Part shown: piece by piece, positions 23,448-34,648 of the stretch | Position numbering within the stretch: position 1 is the stretch's first letter | How the letters are laid out: each line of letters begins with the position of its first letter | The notes under the pieces: model-generated | The model's input: the letters and a program-made list of their open reading frames with translations, nothing else | What the model was told of the DNA's origin: nothing | Database searches by the model: none | NCBI GenBank assembly: GCA_029948255.1 | Contig: JALIZF010001734.1 | Span: 186,001 to 250,000, forward strand | Origin: Telmatactis stephensoni | Taxonomy: Eukaryota > Cnidaria > Anthozoa > Actiniaria > Isophelliidae | Reading direction: 5' to 3' | Length of the DNA stretch: 64,000 bases | Position numbers and translations under genes: made by a program

Positions 23448-24485
23448 TCATAAATGTGAAACCGCAGCACCATTGTTTATTATATTGGGTTCTGATTGAC
23501 TTCCAAGGTTAGCCACTGTGGAAAATGGTCTTCTGAATATCATCGCTCTTGCTGAGATCCTTTGGAAGGTTCTTCTCATTTCGGCGTCTCGAAAGGCGTA
23601 GATGAACGGATTGATTCCACTGTTGCTGTATTGCATCCATTTCGCAAAATTCATCAGCCTTTTTACCTGCGTCCAAGACATCCAAAAGATACATTCCTTG
23701 ATACAAAAGCCACCGAGGAGAGCAAGGACGTAGGTCGGTAGAAGACAAATGAAAAAGAGAACAGTGATGATAACGAGAGTTTTGGCAGTTCGTCGTTCTT
23801 TTTGAACTTTTCTTCTTTTTGAATTATCAGAGCGCACATCTGCAGAAGTAGTAGGCTCCTGTTGTATAAGCTTTTGTGCGACTTTGAAGATGTACACATT
23901 GACTAGGGTGATGATCAACTTTGGAACAACAAATCCGACTATCACCAGGACAAGAATGTATATTTTGTTCCTATGTTTTATCACAGGGATAAAGTTCAAA
24001 GCGCTGACGACTAAAGCTACCAGCCACACGCAAGCTAGCGTCAAGTAATATTGTGTACTTGTCAGAATTTGATGCAAAAAAGGTTTAGAAATGGCCAACC
24101 AACGCTCAAGGCAGATCACAGTCAAGTGAAGAGCCGAGGACAAAGCAGTGAAATAGTCAATCGCCCAGTAAAAGTTATCATACATTTTTGTAGGTGCTTT
24201 CCAACCACTTGAAGACATATTGATCCACATTGGCACCGACACGCTACCAACAAGAAAGTCACAGAAAGCCAGGCTGACAAGAAGAGTGTAGGTCACCGTT
24301 CGAAGTCTGGGATTCATTTTATAAGCGGTCATAACAAGAAGATTGCCAACGATGATTACAAACATGAGAAAAACTGAGAAAATCACATGGAAATACTCCT
24401 CAATATTTATTGGCGAGGCCTGGTGACTGCTTTCGTTCTTGAATGAGAACTGATTTTCTGTTACGTTCATTTTAGATGCTCCCAT
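23448..24485 (-). CDS. Class A (rhodopsin-like) GPCR, aminergic-pocket type (GPCR-2)
   Basis: Intact single-exon receptor of 345 residues. Seen: N48 (TM1, GNLLVMTA), D76 (TM2, LAFCD), D110 at 3.32, E127-R128 (ERW), W154 (TM4), P188 (TM5), P250 (TM6), W283 and Y286 at 7.40 and 7.43, NPFIY at 292-296, then helix 8 (RDAEMRRTF). The TM6 switch Trp6.48 is replaced by Leu248 and 6.51 is Thr, unlike the other two receptors, so activation or ligand type may differ. No Cys at 3.25 or in ECL2; ECL3 has C261 and C265. ICL3 is basic. Sequons at N7 and N17. A second ATG at residue 6 (codon at 24470) starts MNVT, matching the start of GPCR-3, and may be the real start. Confidence 0.92.
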   Translation of the reverse strand: MGASKMNVTENQFSFKNESSHQASPINIEEYFHVIFSVFLMFVIIVGNLLVMTAYKMNPRLRTVTYTLLVSLAFCDFLVGSVSVPMWINMSSSGWKAPTKMYDNFYWAIDYFTALSSALHLTVICLERWLAISKPFLHQILTSTQYYLTLACVWLVALVVSALNFIPVIKHRNKIYILVLVIVGFVVPKLIITLVNVYIFKVAQKLIQQEPTTSADVRSDNSKRRKVQKERRTAKTLVIITVLFFICLLPTYVLALLGGFCIKECIFWMSWTQVKRLMNFAKWMQYSNSGINPFIYAFRDAEMRRTFQRISARAMIFRRPFSTVANLGSQSEPNIINNGAAVSHL

Positions 24486-24499
24486 CTCAAAGAAGGTAT

Positions 24500-27400
24500 T
24501 TTCTATTGAACTGGCGTTGTCTGTGTACAGGTGTAGTTCTCGTTTTTACTCTCTGTCAAACGTGTTTACTGACGGTAAGATGATCAAGTTTTCGGTAGAT
24601 TAATAAATGTAGCTACCCCAAAGCGGATATTATTAATTTTCGGGGATGATGACCAACGCAATCAACGCATTGCCCGGTGTCGGAAACGCCGAGTGATAAG
24701 GCGACTGCAACAAGATTCAGCTTCGTTAATACCTCTTATATCTCAAGCAGTTAAATATTAAAAGTACTTTTAAGGATATTAATTATCTTGTTTCCTTTTG
24801 AATCACAGACTAGCTACTTTGGACATCTTCCAATCTTGTTAATCTTTGTAAATTCACTTCATTTATATAGTAGTGCCCACGGCCATAATTCTACAGGTGC
24901 TTGGACTATGGTGATTTTCCTTTAAGGTAAGCAGCAAATTGTCCTTGCTTCACCTTAGCCCACAATATTTGCCACGAGAACTAAATTTCAGCTGCTGTTA
25001 TTGCGGATGATATCCTTGACAACCAGCGCCAACGAAAAGGCAACAACTTCCGTTAAAGAGAGCTTTAATCGAGCACTCGTTTCGCTAATCGAACCAGTCA
25101 AACAAAATGAAGACTAGTAAATTATTCAAGATGTTTAACTCCAAATTTAGTTAATGTATCCTAGTCTGTGAGATCGCTTTGACATGTTTTTTCCTTGTGG
25201 TCGATAATGTATGTTTTTTGAATAATTGATCATGCTAAGGACTTTTTGATCACTTTTTTATGTTCCTAGTACGTGGGGATGTTTCAAGGTGACGCGGTTG
25301 TAAATCAAGGAAAACATAAGTGTTCTTAGTTCTGAGAAAAGATGTAGTATTTTACTAGCTGGCGCCAGAGATCAAAGTGTTTGTTTTTGTTGTACATGTG
25401 ATCAAAAGAATTAGAATACATCACTGAGCCTTAGCTTCATAAAAAGGGAGAGGAAAAACAGAAACCTAGAGCTAAATTAAAACACTGAATTCATATGGAA
25501 TATAAGGATTATCGTCGGTAACAATTAAGTGAACATCAGTTGCGGTTAAAACACTCTTAACAATTATTTTCTCTATTAAATCACAAAAAGATTGACGGAA
25601 ATAAATCACGTTGCCCTGACGTGTTTTAAACTGAATAAAATTTTGACGCGGAGGTCGCGCTGTTATTGATCACTTCATAGCATACATAACAAACGAAGTG
25701 GAAAAAGCGAGCCAAAAAGTTACGAAATTGATGCGTCTTTCGTGAGCTTAGGCTAGGTAGTGGAGGACGATCAGAGCCTCACATACAGATCCATAAATTT
25801 CTAAGGAGTTTCAAATCGAATTTGATAAGTACTTTTACTGAATATCGCTGTTTTTAATATCAATCGGTTTCACAGTTGTTTTAGTAATTTCATTTTTTTC
25901 GGTCCTTTTGATTAACATGTGAATATAACAGACTTTAAATAGTTGTCGGTTTTAATACACAAGAAGATCAAGAGACAAATTTATTCAATTTACTAGAATC
26001 TTTTCCGTTATGTTCCGGCGAGATTTAAAAAAATGAAAACGAAAAAACAAAAAATGCAAAATAAAGCAGTATAAAGTAGTTTAAAATTTGGAAATACTTA
26101 TTTCAAGAAGGTTTACTACAGTTAAAAAGAATAGCATTCTAAATTTGTCTTGAGACACTCAGAACACAAGACAAACAGAACCGTCTCTTTACATTATCGG
26201 AGAAAACATCTTTATTTGGACTATTGACATTCAACAATCCTTGTCATCTTTGAGTTTTCGACGCGTAGAAACATGAATGGTTTTAAAATAAGTACTGATG
26301 AAGATTTCCCTAGTTTTAATGAGTTATAAATCTTATCTGAAGGCTATCTAGGGTCCAGAATAGCTTATATACGAAGGAAGAGTAGAAATCCATCAACATT
26401 GCAGACATTGAATCGCCCTCTGTGGTATCTGAATAGAGTAAAATGGCGGTAATAGCTTCGTTCGTTGACATGTGTCGTTCTTTTTAAATAAACTGTTGAT
26501 TTTGAATGAAAATCACTCGTTTGAATCAGCGCTATTTACCTACTAATGTCTACGGAGACTGTGCACCATTTACACTCTATTGACATGTGCCCCATATGCA
26601 AAATGACAGCACCAGAAGAAACTAAAGAAAAATAAAACTTAAAAAAATCCTTGAATAAGGATTTTGAATTTTGTAAATTAAAAAATTACTTAGCAATAAT
26701 CCCTGAGACATAAGACAGCAGGTTAAGCCTGAAATGTGAATGAAATGTTTAAAAGAAAACAATTAAAACAACAAAATTAGTCTATGACATGCAAGACAAT
26801 TAAGACCCCAGTTAAAAGACTTTTACAGACTTTACAATCTGGCACTGAAGGAAGGAAACAAATGTCGAATTAAAAATAGTCATATATGTGATTGGAGCCA
26901 ACGTTTTTAATGAAATATAAGGAATATCATAATATCTTCTGTGTTGTTTATTGAAGAAATTACATATACAATAGAAAAAAATATCTATCTTTGTAAATGA
27001 AGTGACTCAGAAATTAAACCATCTTATATTATCTAGAATGAATAAGGAGAAAGTCTTGAGAGGCTTAAGAGACAATTGGCTTTGCATGGTAGCATTAATG
27101 ATTATTCAGAATTTGTCCAAAATTGAACTACGAGACACTAAACCTAGTGCATTTGGACATTTTTTTAAAGTACTTTGTACAAGTGGCATAAATCGTTGGC
27201 ACGTTACACCCCGCGAATTATAAGAACCTTTTTTATTCATTAAAGGGGGAAATAGCGCACAGGAAGATTAAAAAACGCGCCTCGGAAATTATTTTCGCAC
27301 GAATCCAAAGTTTTGTACAGTAGCTCAAAATGGCTGTCGACATTTTTGTTAAACCCCTTTCGTTGTATCTTCCGCCACTATCTCTGAAAGACCTAAGAAA

Positions 27401-28080
27401 TTAAAAGTACAGAAATCATATATTTAGACACATTTTTTCAGCATGTCTCATCACAAAGCCTTTGGAGTACTAATTAAAAACTCAGGCGAGGACAAAATTG
27501 TGGCAATTTTTTTGAAACAAAGGCGGTCACGAACATGATCTTTGCGTTCATTTCACTCACTTATCTTTCATTTTCGAATTTGCTCTACCTAACGGGAAAT
27601 TAGGCTGCTCGGTTGTACCAATCAGATTTGATAATTTGTTTTCAGTTCAATGATTAATCCCTTACAAATAGTTCCGAACAAAGACAAATAGATTAAATCC
27701 TAAATCAAACAGAATCGGAGAACTTCCTTTTTGGTTCAGTTTGGTCTTTTCCATGTTTGTAATCGAACTTTCAAGTTAGCTATTGTCACAGTTTATCTTA
27801 TAATCCATACACCCCCACATAGCTATTTTTCCTCTGGGGGTGGAAGTCTTTGTAATTTTGCTAAAAAAAGGATTGTATCGTATTTCAAAATTTTTGAGTA
27901 AAATTTATTGTGTAGTTGTTATAGAATTTCAATAACAAAAGTATTCGATTCGATATCGAATCATTCTAATTTTGATTCTGATTAGTTTTGACTTTGATAA
28001 AATTTTTGAAAACAAACGCAAGGAAGACAAGGAAATGACGTTGAAACCGTCGTATTTTAAAGTAGTTATTATATATAATT
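24500..28080. other. AT-rich intergenic region
   Basis: About 3.5 kb with no ORF that shows a domain. The longest frame is 73 codons at 27002-27223 and is not recognisable. No strong inverted repeat was found by eye. It is the quietest part of the window. It would hold the GPCR-2 promoter at its left side. Confidence 0.5.
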
Positions 28081-28089
28081 TATTTCGGT

Positions 28090-28245
28090 TTCGGTTTTTT
28101 GTTTGTTTGTTTGTTTGTTTGTGTGTTTCTTTTTGTTCCTTTTTTTCTCTTTTATTTTTAGTTTTTCTTTCTTTTCTTTATCTTCCTTCCTTCCTTCCTT
28201 CCTTGCTTCCTTTCTTAATTTCTTTCTTTCTTTCTTTCTGTCTTT
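28090..28245 (+). repeat. Polypyrimidine microsatellite, (TTTG)n, (CTTC)n and (TTTC)n
   Basis: GTTTG units from 28098, then a T/C-only stretch, CTTC units at 28184-28210 and TTTC units at 28220-28240. Open frames across it translate to Phe/Leu/Ser runs and are not genes. Confidence 0.85.
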
Positions 28246-28639
28246 AGATAAGACCAGTGGGCAGAGAAATGAATATTTTATTTATCCCCACGAGTTCGTC
28301 TTGCTTAATTTTCGACTTCCTCGAGTTCGAGAGTGTTAAGTTACTGACCATTCAGACCCTGTCTAGCTCCCGTTCCTATTAACGTAGATAACAAAGACCC
28401 ACACAATCGCAAGCAGTTTTTAAACGAAACAGTTATAGCTTAGGTAATGGACTTTTAAATAGTCAATTTCTTCATTACTTTGAGTTTTTAATAAATTAAA
28501 AATCATACAAGGCAACAAAACTGGAAATATTGAACGTTAGAGTTGTAGAGCTGTGTTTATTTTTCGCTCCAATCGTTTATCAATCTGCTGAGTTAATCAG
28601 AGAGTAAACTATAAACTATCATATTACCGAGTGCGCGGT

Positions 28640-28808
28640 CTTTCTTTCATTCATTCTTTCTTCCATTCATTCATTCATTCATTTATTCATTCATTTACTC
28701 ATTCATTCATTCATTCTTTCTTTCTTTCGTTCGTTCGTTCGTTCGTTCGTTCGTTCGTTCGTTCTTTCTTTCTTTCATTCATTCTTTCTTTCGTTCTTTC
28801 CTTTTTTG
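28640..28808 (+). repeat. (TTCA)n-(TTCT)n-(TTCG)n microsatellite
   Basis: A mosaic of TTCA, TTCT and TTCG units with a pure TTCG block near 28728-28763. The tetranucleotides give apparent FIHS and FVRS repeats in translation. Confidence 0.85.
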
Positions 28809-28921
28809 GTCTTTCCTAATACGCCGACTGCATATCACCGAGGCACCCGCCCTGGTCAGGTCGTTTTATTCCGTGATGATTTGTATAGCTCCATTCACCT
28901 TCCTGCGCATGCGGTTGTCTC

Positions 28922-29085
28922 TTGTTGTTTGTTTGTTTGTTCGTTCGTTCGTTCGTTCGTTCGTTCGTTCGTTCGTTCGTTCGTTCGTTCGTTCGTTCGT
29001 TCGTTCGTTCGTTACGTTCATTCGTTCGTTCGTTCGTTCTTTCGTTCGTTTGTTTGTTTGTTTGTTTGTTTGTTTGTTTGTTTTT
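28922..29085 (+). repeat. (TTTG)n-(TTCG)n-(TTTG)n microsatellite
   Basis: TTCG block from about 28938 to 29045, bordered on both sides by TTTG units. The symmetrical TTTG-TTCG-TTTG layout suggests a single C/T-type substitution spread through the core. Confidence 0.9.
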
Positions 29086-29404
29086 GATTTTTTAATAGTA
29101 TTTCTTTAAGGTAATTCCGTAGTTTTGCATTGTGCACGCTCTACTGCGCACAATTCTAACATGCGCGAGCTCGGAGACACACGGACAAATTTCAAGTTTT
29201 CTTGTCAAGACGGCGACCATTTAGATAAAAAGTACCTTTTTTGAAACGAAAAATGCTCCCAATTACGGACAAATAACTCTGAAAACAATAAAACAAGACT
29301 AGAAATACTGGCAGAGAACTTTCTGGGAAACATACATTTTTATTTTTAATTGTAGTCAATTGCATTAGTTTTTTCTTATGGATATTCATTGGACTACCAA
29401 TTAT

Positions 29405-29750
29405 TTTACAACACTTGTTACTAATCTCGCGATCTGATTGGTTGATTAGAGTGTGTCAATAAGAGGACAGACACACTGCTGACGCGTTTCAGCGCGCGCG
29501 CTCGTTCTGTTGCCCCGTTTGAAAAGGATTTTTTAACTTTTATATCAAATAATTGTTGTAAAAAACGAATTGAAGATGGTTTTTCATTGTCTGTCCTCTT
29601 ATTGACACACTCTTGACGTCATAAAATGTTCAAAACTTTGCAGTGAAACCACTCGCTGTGCTCGTGATTCCACTTGAGTTTTGAACATTTTATGACGTCA
29701 AGAGTGTGTCAATAAGAGGACAGACAACTCAAAACCATCTTCAATTTGTT
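29405..29750. repeat. Fold-back element with 70-bp arms
   Basis: Arms 29567-29637 and 29677-29746 pair almost perfectly (TTGACGTCATAAAATGTTCA against TGAACATTTTATGACGTCAA; TCTGTCCTCTTATTGACACA against TGTGTCAATAAGAGGACAGA). A further copy of the GTGTGTCAATAAGAGGACAG segment occurs at 29451. The left part has CTGATTGG and GCGCGCGC. Each arm carries a TGACGTCA CRE-like site. Confidence 0.8.
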
Positions 29751-30035
29751 AAATTTACAATTGCAACTGAATTAAGACCCAGACTGGGCGCATGATATAA
29801 TAGCTTAGCAAAGAAGTTATTAGCTGCGGCTTAGCCTTTCAGACGTAATCTTCTTATTTCAAAAAGCTATCTGGTCAGAACTATCGCTTGATCAACTACA
29901 CCCTCTAAGACTTCTTGAAATCACAATTCAAACTAGTTATTTTTCTTATATATGACATTTGAAAATTGCACTATTTCAATGAATCGAAACACCGTTGCAC
30001 ACAGCGAGTGTAACTTACTATATTCACTTTTGTAT

Positions 30036-30120
30036 AATAGACTTTTACGAGCGCGCGATCTGATTGGTCAATTAGCCATAATTTATTAGAGTACAGATAA
30101 TAGAAGTGGCGTCACAAGAT
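30036..30120. repeat. Short relic related to the left end of the 29.4-kb fold-back
   Basis: ACTTTTACGAGCGCGCGATC..TGATTGGTCAATTAG resembles CTAATCTCGCGATC..TGATTGGTTGATTAG at 29421-29450. Only this terminal part is present. Confidence 0.45.
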
Positions 30121-30334
30121 CAAAATCTTTTACTCAAAATCTTGGTTGTGAGTCCTTCTAGGTTTTCTCATTCGGAAAATAAGCAAACATTTCTTGAACT
30201 CAAGAAAATCTATCCCTATATCGCCTACGGCTCGTGATTTCTATAACCAGTTTTTTCGTGTTCTACATCTCCAGTCGTGTTCCATCAAAGTACACAACAT
30301 AGCTATCGTAACGCCTGATCCTATATTCGTTAAT

Positions 30335-30641
30335 TATAAAATATTTGAGATATAACGCGTGCGCTGATTGGCTGGCTACCATGTTTATATCAGAGGACAG
30401 AGACATGGCTCGCTCAAAAAACGTCGAAAGTATTTTATAAAAGCAATATAAAACGATCGCTTATGTCTCTGTTCTGTGATATAAACACTCTGGAAGATGT
30501 GGAGCACTCGAAAAGCAAGAGAAACACTCGGCTACGCCTCGTGTTCCTAAGCTTGCTTTTCTCTTGCTCTACATCTTCCATCGTGTTTATATCACAGAAC
30601 AGAGACATGCGCGCGCGTTTTATATTGCTTAAATAAACATC
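30335..30641. repeat. Palindromic repeat (same family as 11690-11978)
   Basis: Near-identical to the copy in NXPE intron 2 over GAGATATAACGCGYGCGCTG, GCTCGCTCAAAAAACGTCGA, TATAAAACGATCGCTTATGT and the central hairpin (GATATAAACACTCTGGAAGA / TCTTCCATCGTGTTTATATC). This copy additionally contains ATGTTTATATCAGAGGACAG on the left, making the outer arms longer. Confidence 0.8.
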
Positions 30642-30816
30642 TTTTATATATTGTAAGCTAATTAAAAGAGAATTTAGTTTGCAATTGCTCAAATAAACTA
30701 AAAGAGGAAGAAATTACAAAATAAAAGCTTCTTACTATTAAAGGAACTAAAATAGTTGTAAATTCTCGTTAAAACTCACCTTTTGGATTTACGAATGCAT
30801 ATACGTAAATTACATA

Positions 30817-30961
30817 GAGTCGTTTTCGTATGAGTGAGAAACTTATCGCGCTGTACCGTGACCGTGTCAGTGCCGTAATGTCTATAAAAACATTCGAAAT
30901 TCATGCCGTAACCGTATCGTATCGTAACCGTACAGTGTTCCCACTCATACGAAAACGACTC
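30817..30961. mobile_element. MITE with TA target site (copy 2), 145 bp
   Basis: Terminal repeats GAGTCGTTTTCGTATGAGTG and CACTCATACGAAAACGACTC flanked by TA on both sides (30815-30816, 30962-30963). The interior includes TGACCGTGTCAGTGCCGTAA and TCTATAAAAACATTCGAAAT, an inverted match to copy 1 at 16 kb. Confidence 0.85.
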
Positions 30962-31549
30962 TATTGCCGTTTGTGAAATGGTAACCAAGAACTATCATAA
31001 CCTTAGCACATAACCAGAGCAATTACGTACGTGATGCGACGTTACCTGCTTTTAGGCTCTGGTTTTTGAACTGCTCTGAGACCGCCCGTCTTGCTTGTTC
31101 TTAAGGCAGAAGAACCGATAAAAAACCCAAAAATGCTCATCCTAGGAAACCCGGGATATATTATACACCACCTTTACGTAAATTAAAATTCAGTTTTATC
31201 CAGTAGAGAAAATGAGAGCTTTTAACAAGAAACGTTGAATGCTATGTGAGAAAGTAGTTCATAACAAATATTTCCAGAAAGTTTCATTACTTTTGGTTGA
31301 ACATCAAAGAAGTTATTGGAGGAGTTTTGTAATATGTAACTTTGGCTGGAAGCCTTGGTAGACTTGGTAGCGTCGTTTTGGTGGAATATTAAAATTTTAA
31401 ATCCTCATATCTTTTCAAGGATTTGATACTTTTTTGAAACTCGCACACATTATCTAAATCAACAATCTTCATGATTTTAAATTGATGCAACTCCAGAAAT
31501 ACTCATATTTCAGTATTCATCACTGGAAATTTTTGCGCATTTCCAATTG

Positions 31550-31654
31550 GAATTGGAATTGGAAACTTTATTTAGCCACGGTAAAAACATCAGTACATAC
31601 AAATATATAACTATTATAATAATATAAAAAGTTTAAAAATTGTATTAAACTGTT
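31550..31654 (-). repeat. 3' UTR and microsatellite tail of the LINE at 31655-32449
   Basis: Between the reverse-transcriptase stop codon and a TTCCAATTCCAATTCCAATT repeat on the minus strand. A short repeated hexamer at the 3' end is typical for CR1/L2 elements. Confidence 0.5.
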
Positions 31655-32449
31655 TTACATGTTTGCCGTGCGGGAGTACTTTGTAGATAGAATCGGTTTA
31701 ATGCTTTGTTTGAAATTAGAGACAGAGTGACTCGCTCTCGTTTGGTGTGGAAGGCTATTCCACAGAGCTGGCCCGCTGTAGCTAATGCTACGCTTTAGAT
31801 AATCTGTGCGGGGTTTCGGGAGAGCAAGTTTGTTTTCTATGTCTCTAATCTCATAGCAAGATTCTATGGGTTTAAAAAGATCTTGTATGTATTTGGGCGC
31901 TAGTTTATGAGTTGCTTTGAACATGAGTACAGCCTTAAGTTTTTTACGCCTGTCAGTAAGTTTGTCCCATCCTAGATGATCAAGAATCTCACTTGGACTG
32001 TCTTCATATGCTGCATTTGTTATAACTCTAACAGCACGATTTTGAAGTTTTTGGAGTTTTTTAGAGAGTTGTCCGTTAAGACCATCCCATACTGGGCTAC
32101 AATAGTCAAAGTGAGGCTATAGAGCTTGATAGATCTTGATTGCAGTCTCGGTGTTAATAAATGGCCGAAGGCGTTTGAGTGCGCCAATGGCAGAGGAAAT
32201 TTTAGAGACAATTTGACCAACATGTATTGACCAAGTCAGGTTCTGGTCAATGGTTACACCTAGTGATTTGGTATGGGATACTCTTTTGATTTCTTGATCT
32301 TCTATCTGGGATACGAATGCATGATCGCTAGCCGTGGCAAGTTTTTGGCGCGAGCCAACAAGTATCACTTCGGTCTTAGCTACATTTAAACTAAGTCTGT
32401 TGGCTATCAACCATTCACTTAAATTACCAAGTTCATGGTTAAGTACCTC
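31655..32449 (-). pseudogene. Non-LTR retrotransposon, C-terminal part of reverse transcriptase
   Basis: Minus-strand frame reading LSEWLIANRLSLNVAKTE, VKSLGV-like TKSLGVTID, LTWSIHV, HFDYCSPVWDG, LQNRAVRVIT, ILDHLGWDKL, RRKKLKAVLMFKATH, RSISYSGPALWNSLP. These are the thumb and C-terminal blocks of CR1/L2-clade LINE reverse transcriptases. It is 5'-truncated near 32449. One in-frame TAG at about 32114-32116 (just before PHFDYC) is the only break I see, so the insertion is fairly young. Not functional. Confidence 0.88.
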
Positions 32450-32700
32450 TTAAACAGGAAATACATTTTAATTTCCTACATATTTCCAAGATATTTCCAA
32501 TCATTGGAAATTGCATTTTCCTAGATATTTTCTACCTTTTCATTTTCCTATTATAGGAAATATCTAGGAAAATGCAATTTCCAATGATTGGAAATATCTG
32601 GGAAATATGTAACATGTAAGAAAATGTATTTTCCTACATTTTGTCCAGTTCCTATCATATAGGAAAATGCAATTTCCTAGATATTTCCTATGAAAAAACT
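32450..32700. repeat. Palindromic GGAAAT-rich repeat next to the LINE
   Basis: TTTCCAATCATTGGAAATTG (32498 on) and GCAATTTCCAATGATTGGAA (32573 on) form arms with AAAATGCATTTCC-like extensions. GGAAAT / ATTTCC recur about 15 times. Similar units lie on the far side of the LINE (31530-31570), so the LINE may have landed in, or next to, this element. Confidence 0.6.
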
Positions 32701-32844
32701 AGCCCTGGGAACGTTGGTAGAACTTGGTACGTAAGTAAAGTTTTCTATCCTATCTGGTAAGGTCAACGGCAGCCAGCATCTACTATATATATATTGGAGA
32801 AATCACAAGGCAACTGTCAAAATGCCATCATGATGAATTTGACG

Positions 32845-32989
32845 TTAATAGACCATATGCACTAACAGGTCACGTGACCTATCTCCCCTAAATAAAGCAG
32901 CACCATCGAAATGAACTCCAAAATATGAAAGAGGATCTCTTAGTAAAAGGTCAGAGTTTCAGTTTATAAGATGAATAAGGCAAAAAAAG

Positions 32990-33034
<45 letters not shown>

Positions 33035-33283
33035 AAATTTAAGATCAGATATTTTCTTAAGATTCGTTCGGAAAAGCGCGTTGGATGCAATAAGCTTGAA
33101 AAATATCCAATCTTAAATTTATTGTCATTTCTCCTGTATTACATCTTACTATGAGCTGAAACTTTGCACTTTTACTAATATCGAGGTGCTCTTTCTATTT
33201 CTGGCATTCATTTTGATGGTGCTGCTTGGTATAGGGGAGATAGGGTCACGTGACCTGTTAGTACATATGGCCTATTCATTAGT
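32845..33283. mobile_element. Fold-back element with about 150-bp arms and a (GA)n insert
   Basis: The left arm (GACCATATGCACTAACAGG, TCACGTGACCTATCTCCCCT, GCAGCACCATCGAAATGAA) is mirrored by the right (TTCATTTTGATGGTGCTGC, AGGGGAGATAGGGTCACGTG, CTGTTAGTACATATGG). Inner arms AAATTTAAGAT..ATATTTTC and their complements continue the fold. A GA dinucleotide run (33000-33033) lies in the left half only. Confidence 0.8.
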
Positions 33284-33682
33284 TATTCTGGGAGCGAAAA
33301 ATGACCGACAGAATAACGCCACTTGGCTCCCAAAGTTGAGAAATACCATGACTGAAATTAAACATGTCAGTTGTTCAAACAGTTGAAGACGTGTTTTCGT
33401 TTTACTGAGCTATTGAAATCTTGTGATTATAGCCGTGTATGTACATATTAAGTACTAGTCTATAAGAGTTAAGTGGTTGACAGTTCAAAGTGTGCGTTTT
33501 AGACCGTGCACTTCATCGTTTATTGCAGTGATTTTTTTATTCTGTCATACTGTGAATCAAAACGACATTTTTCCAATAACATGTACAATGAATACTGCCC
33601 CAAAGGTTCGTACTCTTGTTTTAATTATAAAAACGTTTTTATTGATAGGTGTTGAATCACCACAATCCCTAGGGATGTTTTT

Positions 33683-33765
33683 TGTTTGTTTGTTTGCTTG
33701 TTTGTTTGTTTGCTTGTTTGTTTGTTTGCTTGTTTGTTTGTTTGCTTGTTTGTTGGTTTGTTTTT
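33683..33765 (+). repeat. 12-bp tandem repeat (TTTGTTTGCTTG)n
   Basis: About six units; each has two TTTG and one CTTG tetramer. The open frame through it (repeats of C-L-F-V) is not a gene. Confidence 0.85.
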
Positions 33766-34196
33766 GTTATGCCCACTATTTATGTCAATAATGGCTTTTA
33801 GCATCCGTGACCTCCTTTATAATATTTTATCGCATTTTATTTAACATCAGTGGAATTGATTGCTTGATAAAACATATTCGTCTTTTAAAGTATTCTTGAG
33901 TATTCTTTGACAGACATTCTAGTAGTTCTCAATATTGATCTTCGAACTTGTAATTGATGTAGTTTGTTTTCATCATCTTTTGAAAACAAATAAACAGAAA
34001 TGGTCGGGAAATTCAAGACTGCCAATTGTCAAAAAAATGACGGGATACGAAAATGCGCATATTCTAAAATAGGAAAATGTAAACGAATGACTTTCGATTG
34101 ATTCTAGGATCATTAAAACTAAGAGCTTCAAGATTTTTCATGACCTGTCCCGAGAAAAGGCTTTTACAATTCACTAGGAGCTACAAGGCTTTTTCT

Positions 34197-34648
34197 TTAA
34201 GCTACGGTAATACAAGCAACAAAATCACTCAACTTGTCTCGCAACATGATTGCTGCGAAACGAGTTGACGAGCGATATATGCTGCGCATTTTTCCACCCG
34301 AAAACAAACTTGTCTCGCAACAAAATAGTTTGCTGCAAGTGGAGTGAATCCTGACTTCTGATTGGATCAATCACGAACACGAAGGAAGCCATTTCGCAGT
34401 TTGCTGCGAGACAAGTTGACTTTGGGGTGGTAATACGCGCAACATCATGAAATTTTGTTGCAAAAAGTAGAGCGACTGTCTACTTGTTGCTACAAACATT
34501 TTCAACTTGTAGCAAAATATTTTGTTGCGAGACAAGTTTGTTTTCGGGTGGAAAAACGCGCAGCATTGGCTCTTCTACTCGTTTTGCAGCAATGTTGCGA
34601 GACAAGTTGAGTGATTTTGTTGCTCGTATTACCGCACCATTAGCTTTT
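34197..34648. mobile_element. TIR element, about 450 bp, GGTAATACAAGCAACA ends
   Basis: Inverted arms of about 120 bp: CGGTAATACAAGCAACAAAA, CAACTTGTCTCGCAACATGA and CCACCCGAAAACAAACTTGT pair with ACAAGTTTGTTTTCGGGTGG, TTGCGAGACAAGTTGAGTGA and TTTTGTTGCTCGTATTACCG. AAGCTA lies outside both ends in inverted sense. The interior repeats TTGTCTCGCAACA. Related ends occur at 35619-35882. Confidence 0.8.

Noticed and set aside
28806..29109. Frames with repeated R-S-F-V
   Set aside because: Product of (TTCG)n and (TTTG)n arrays, not coding.
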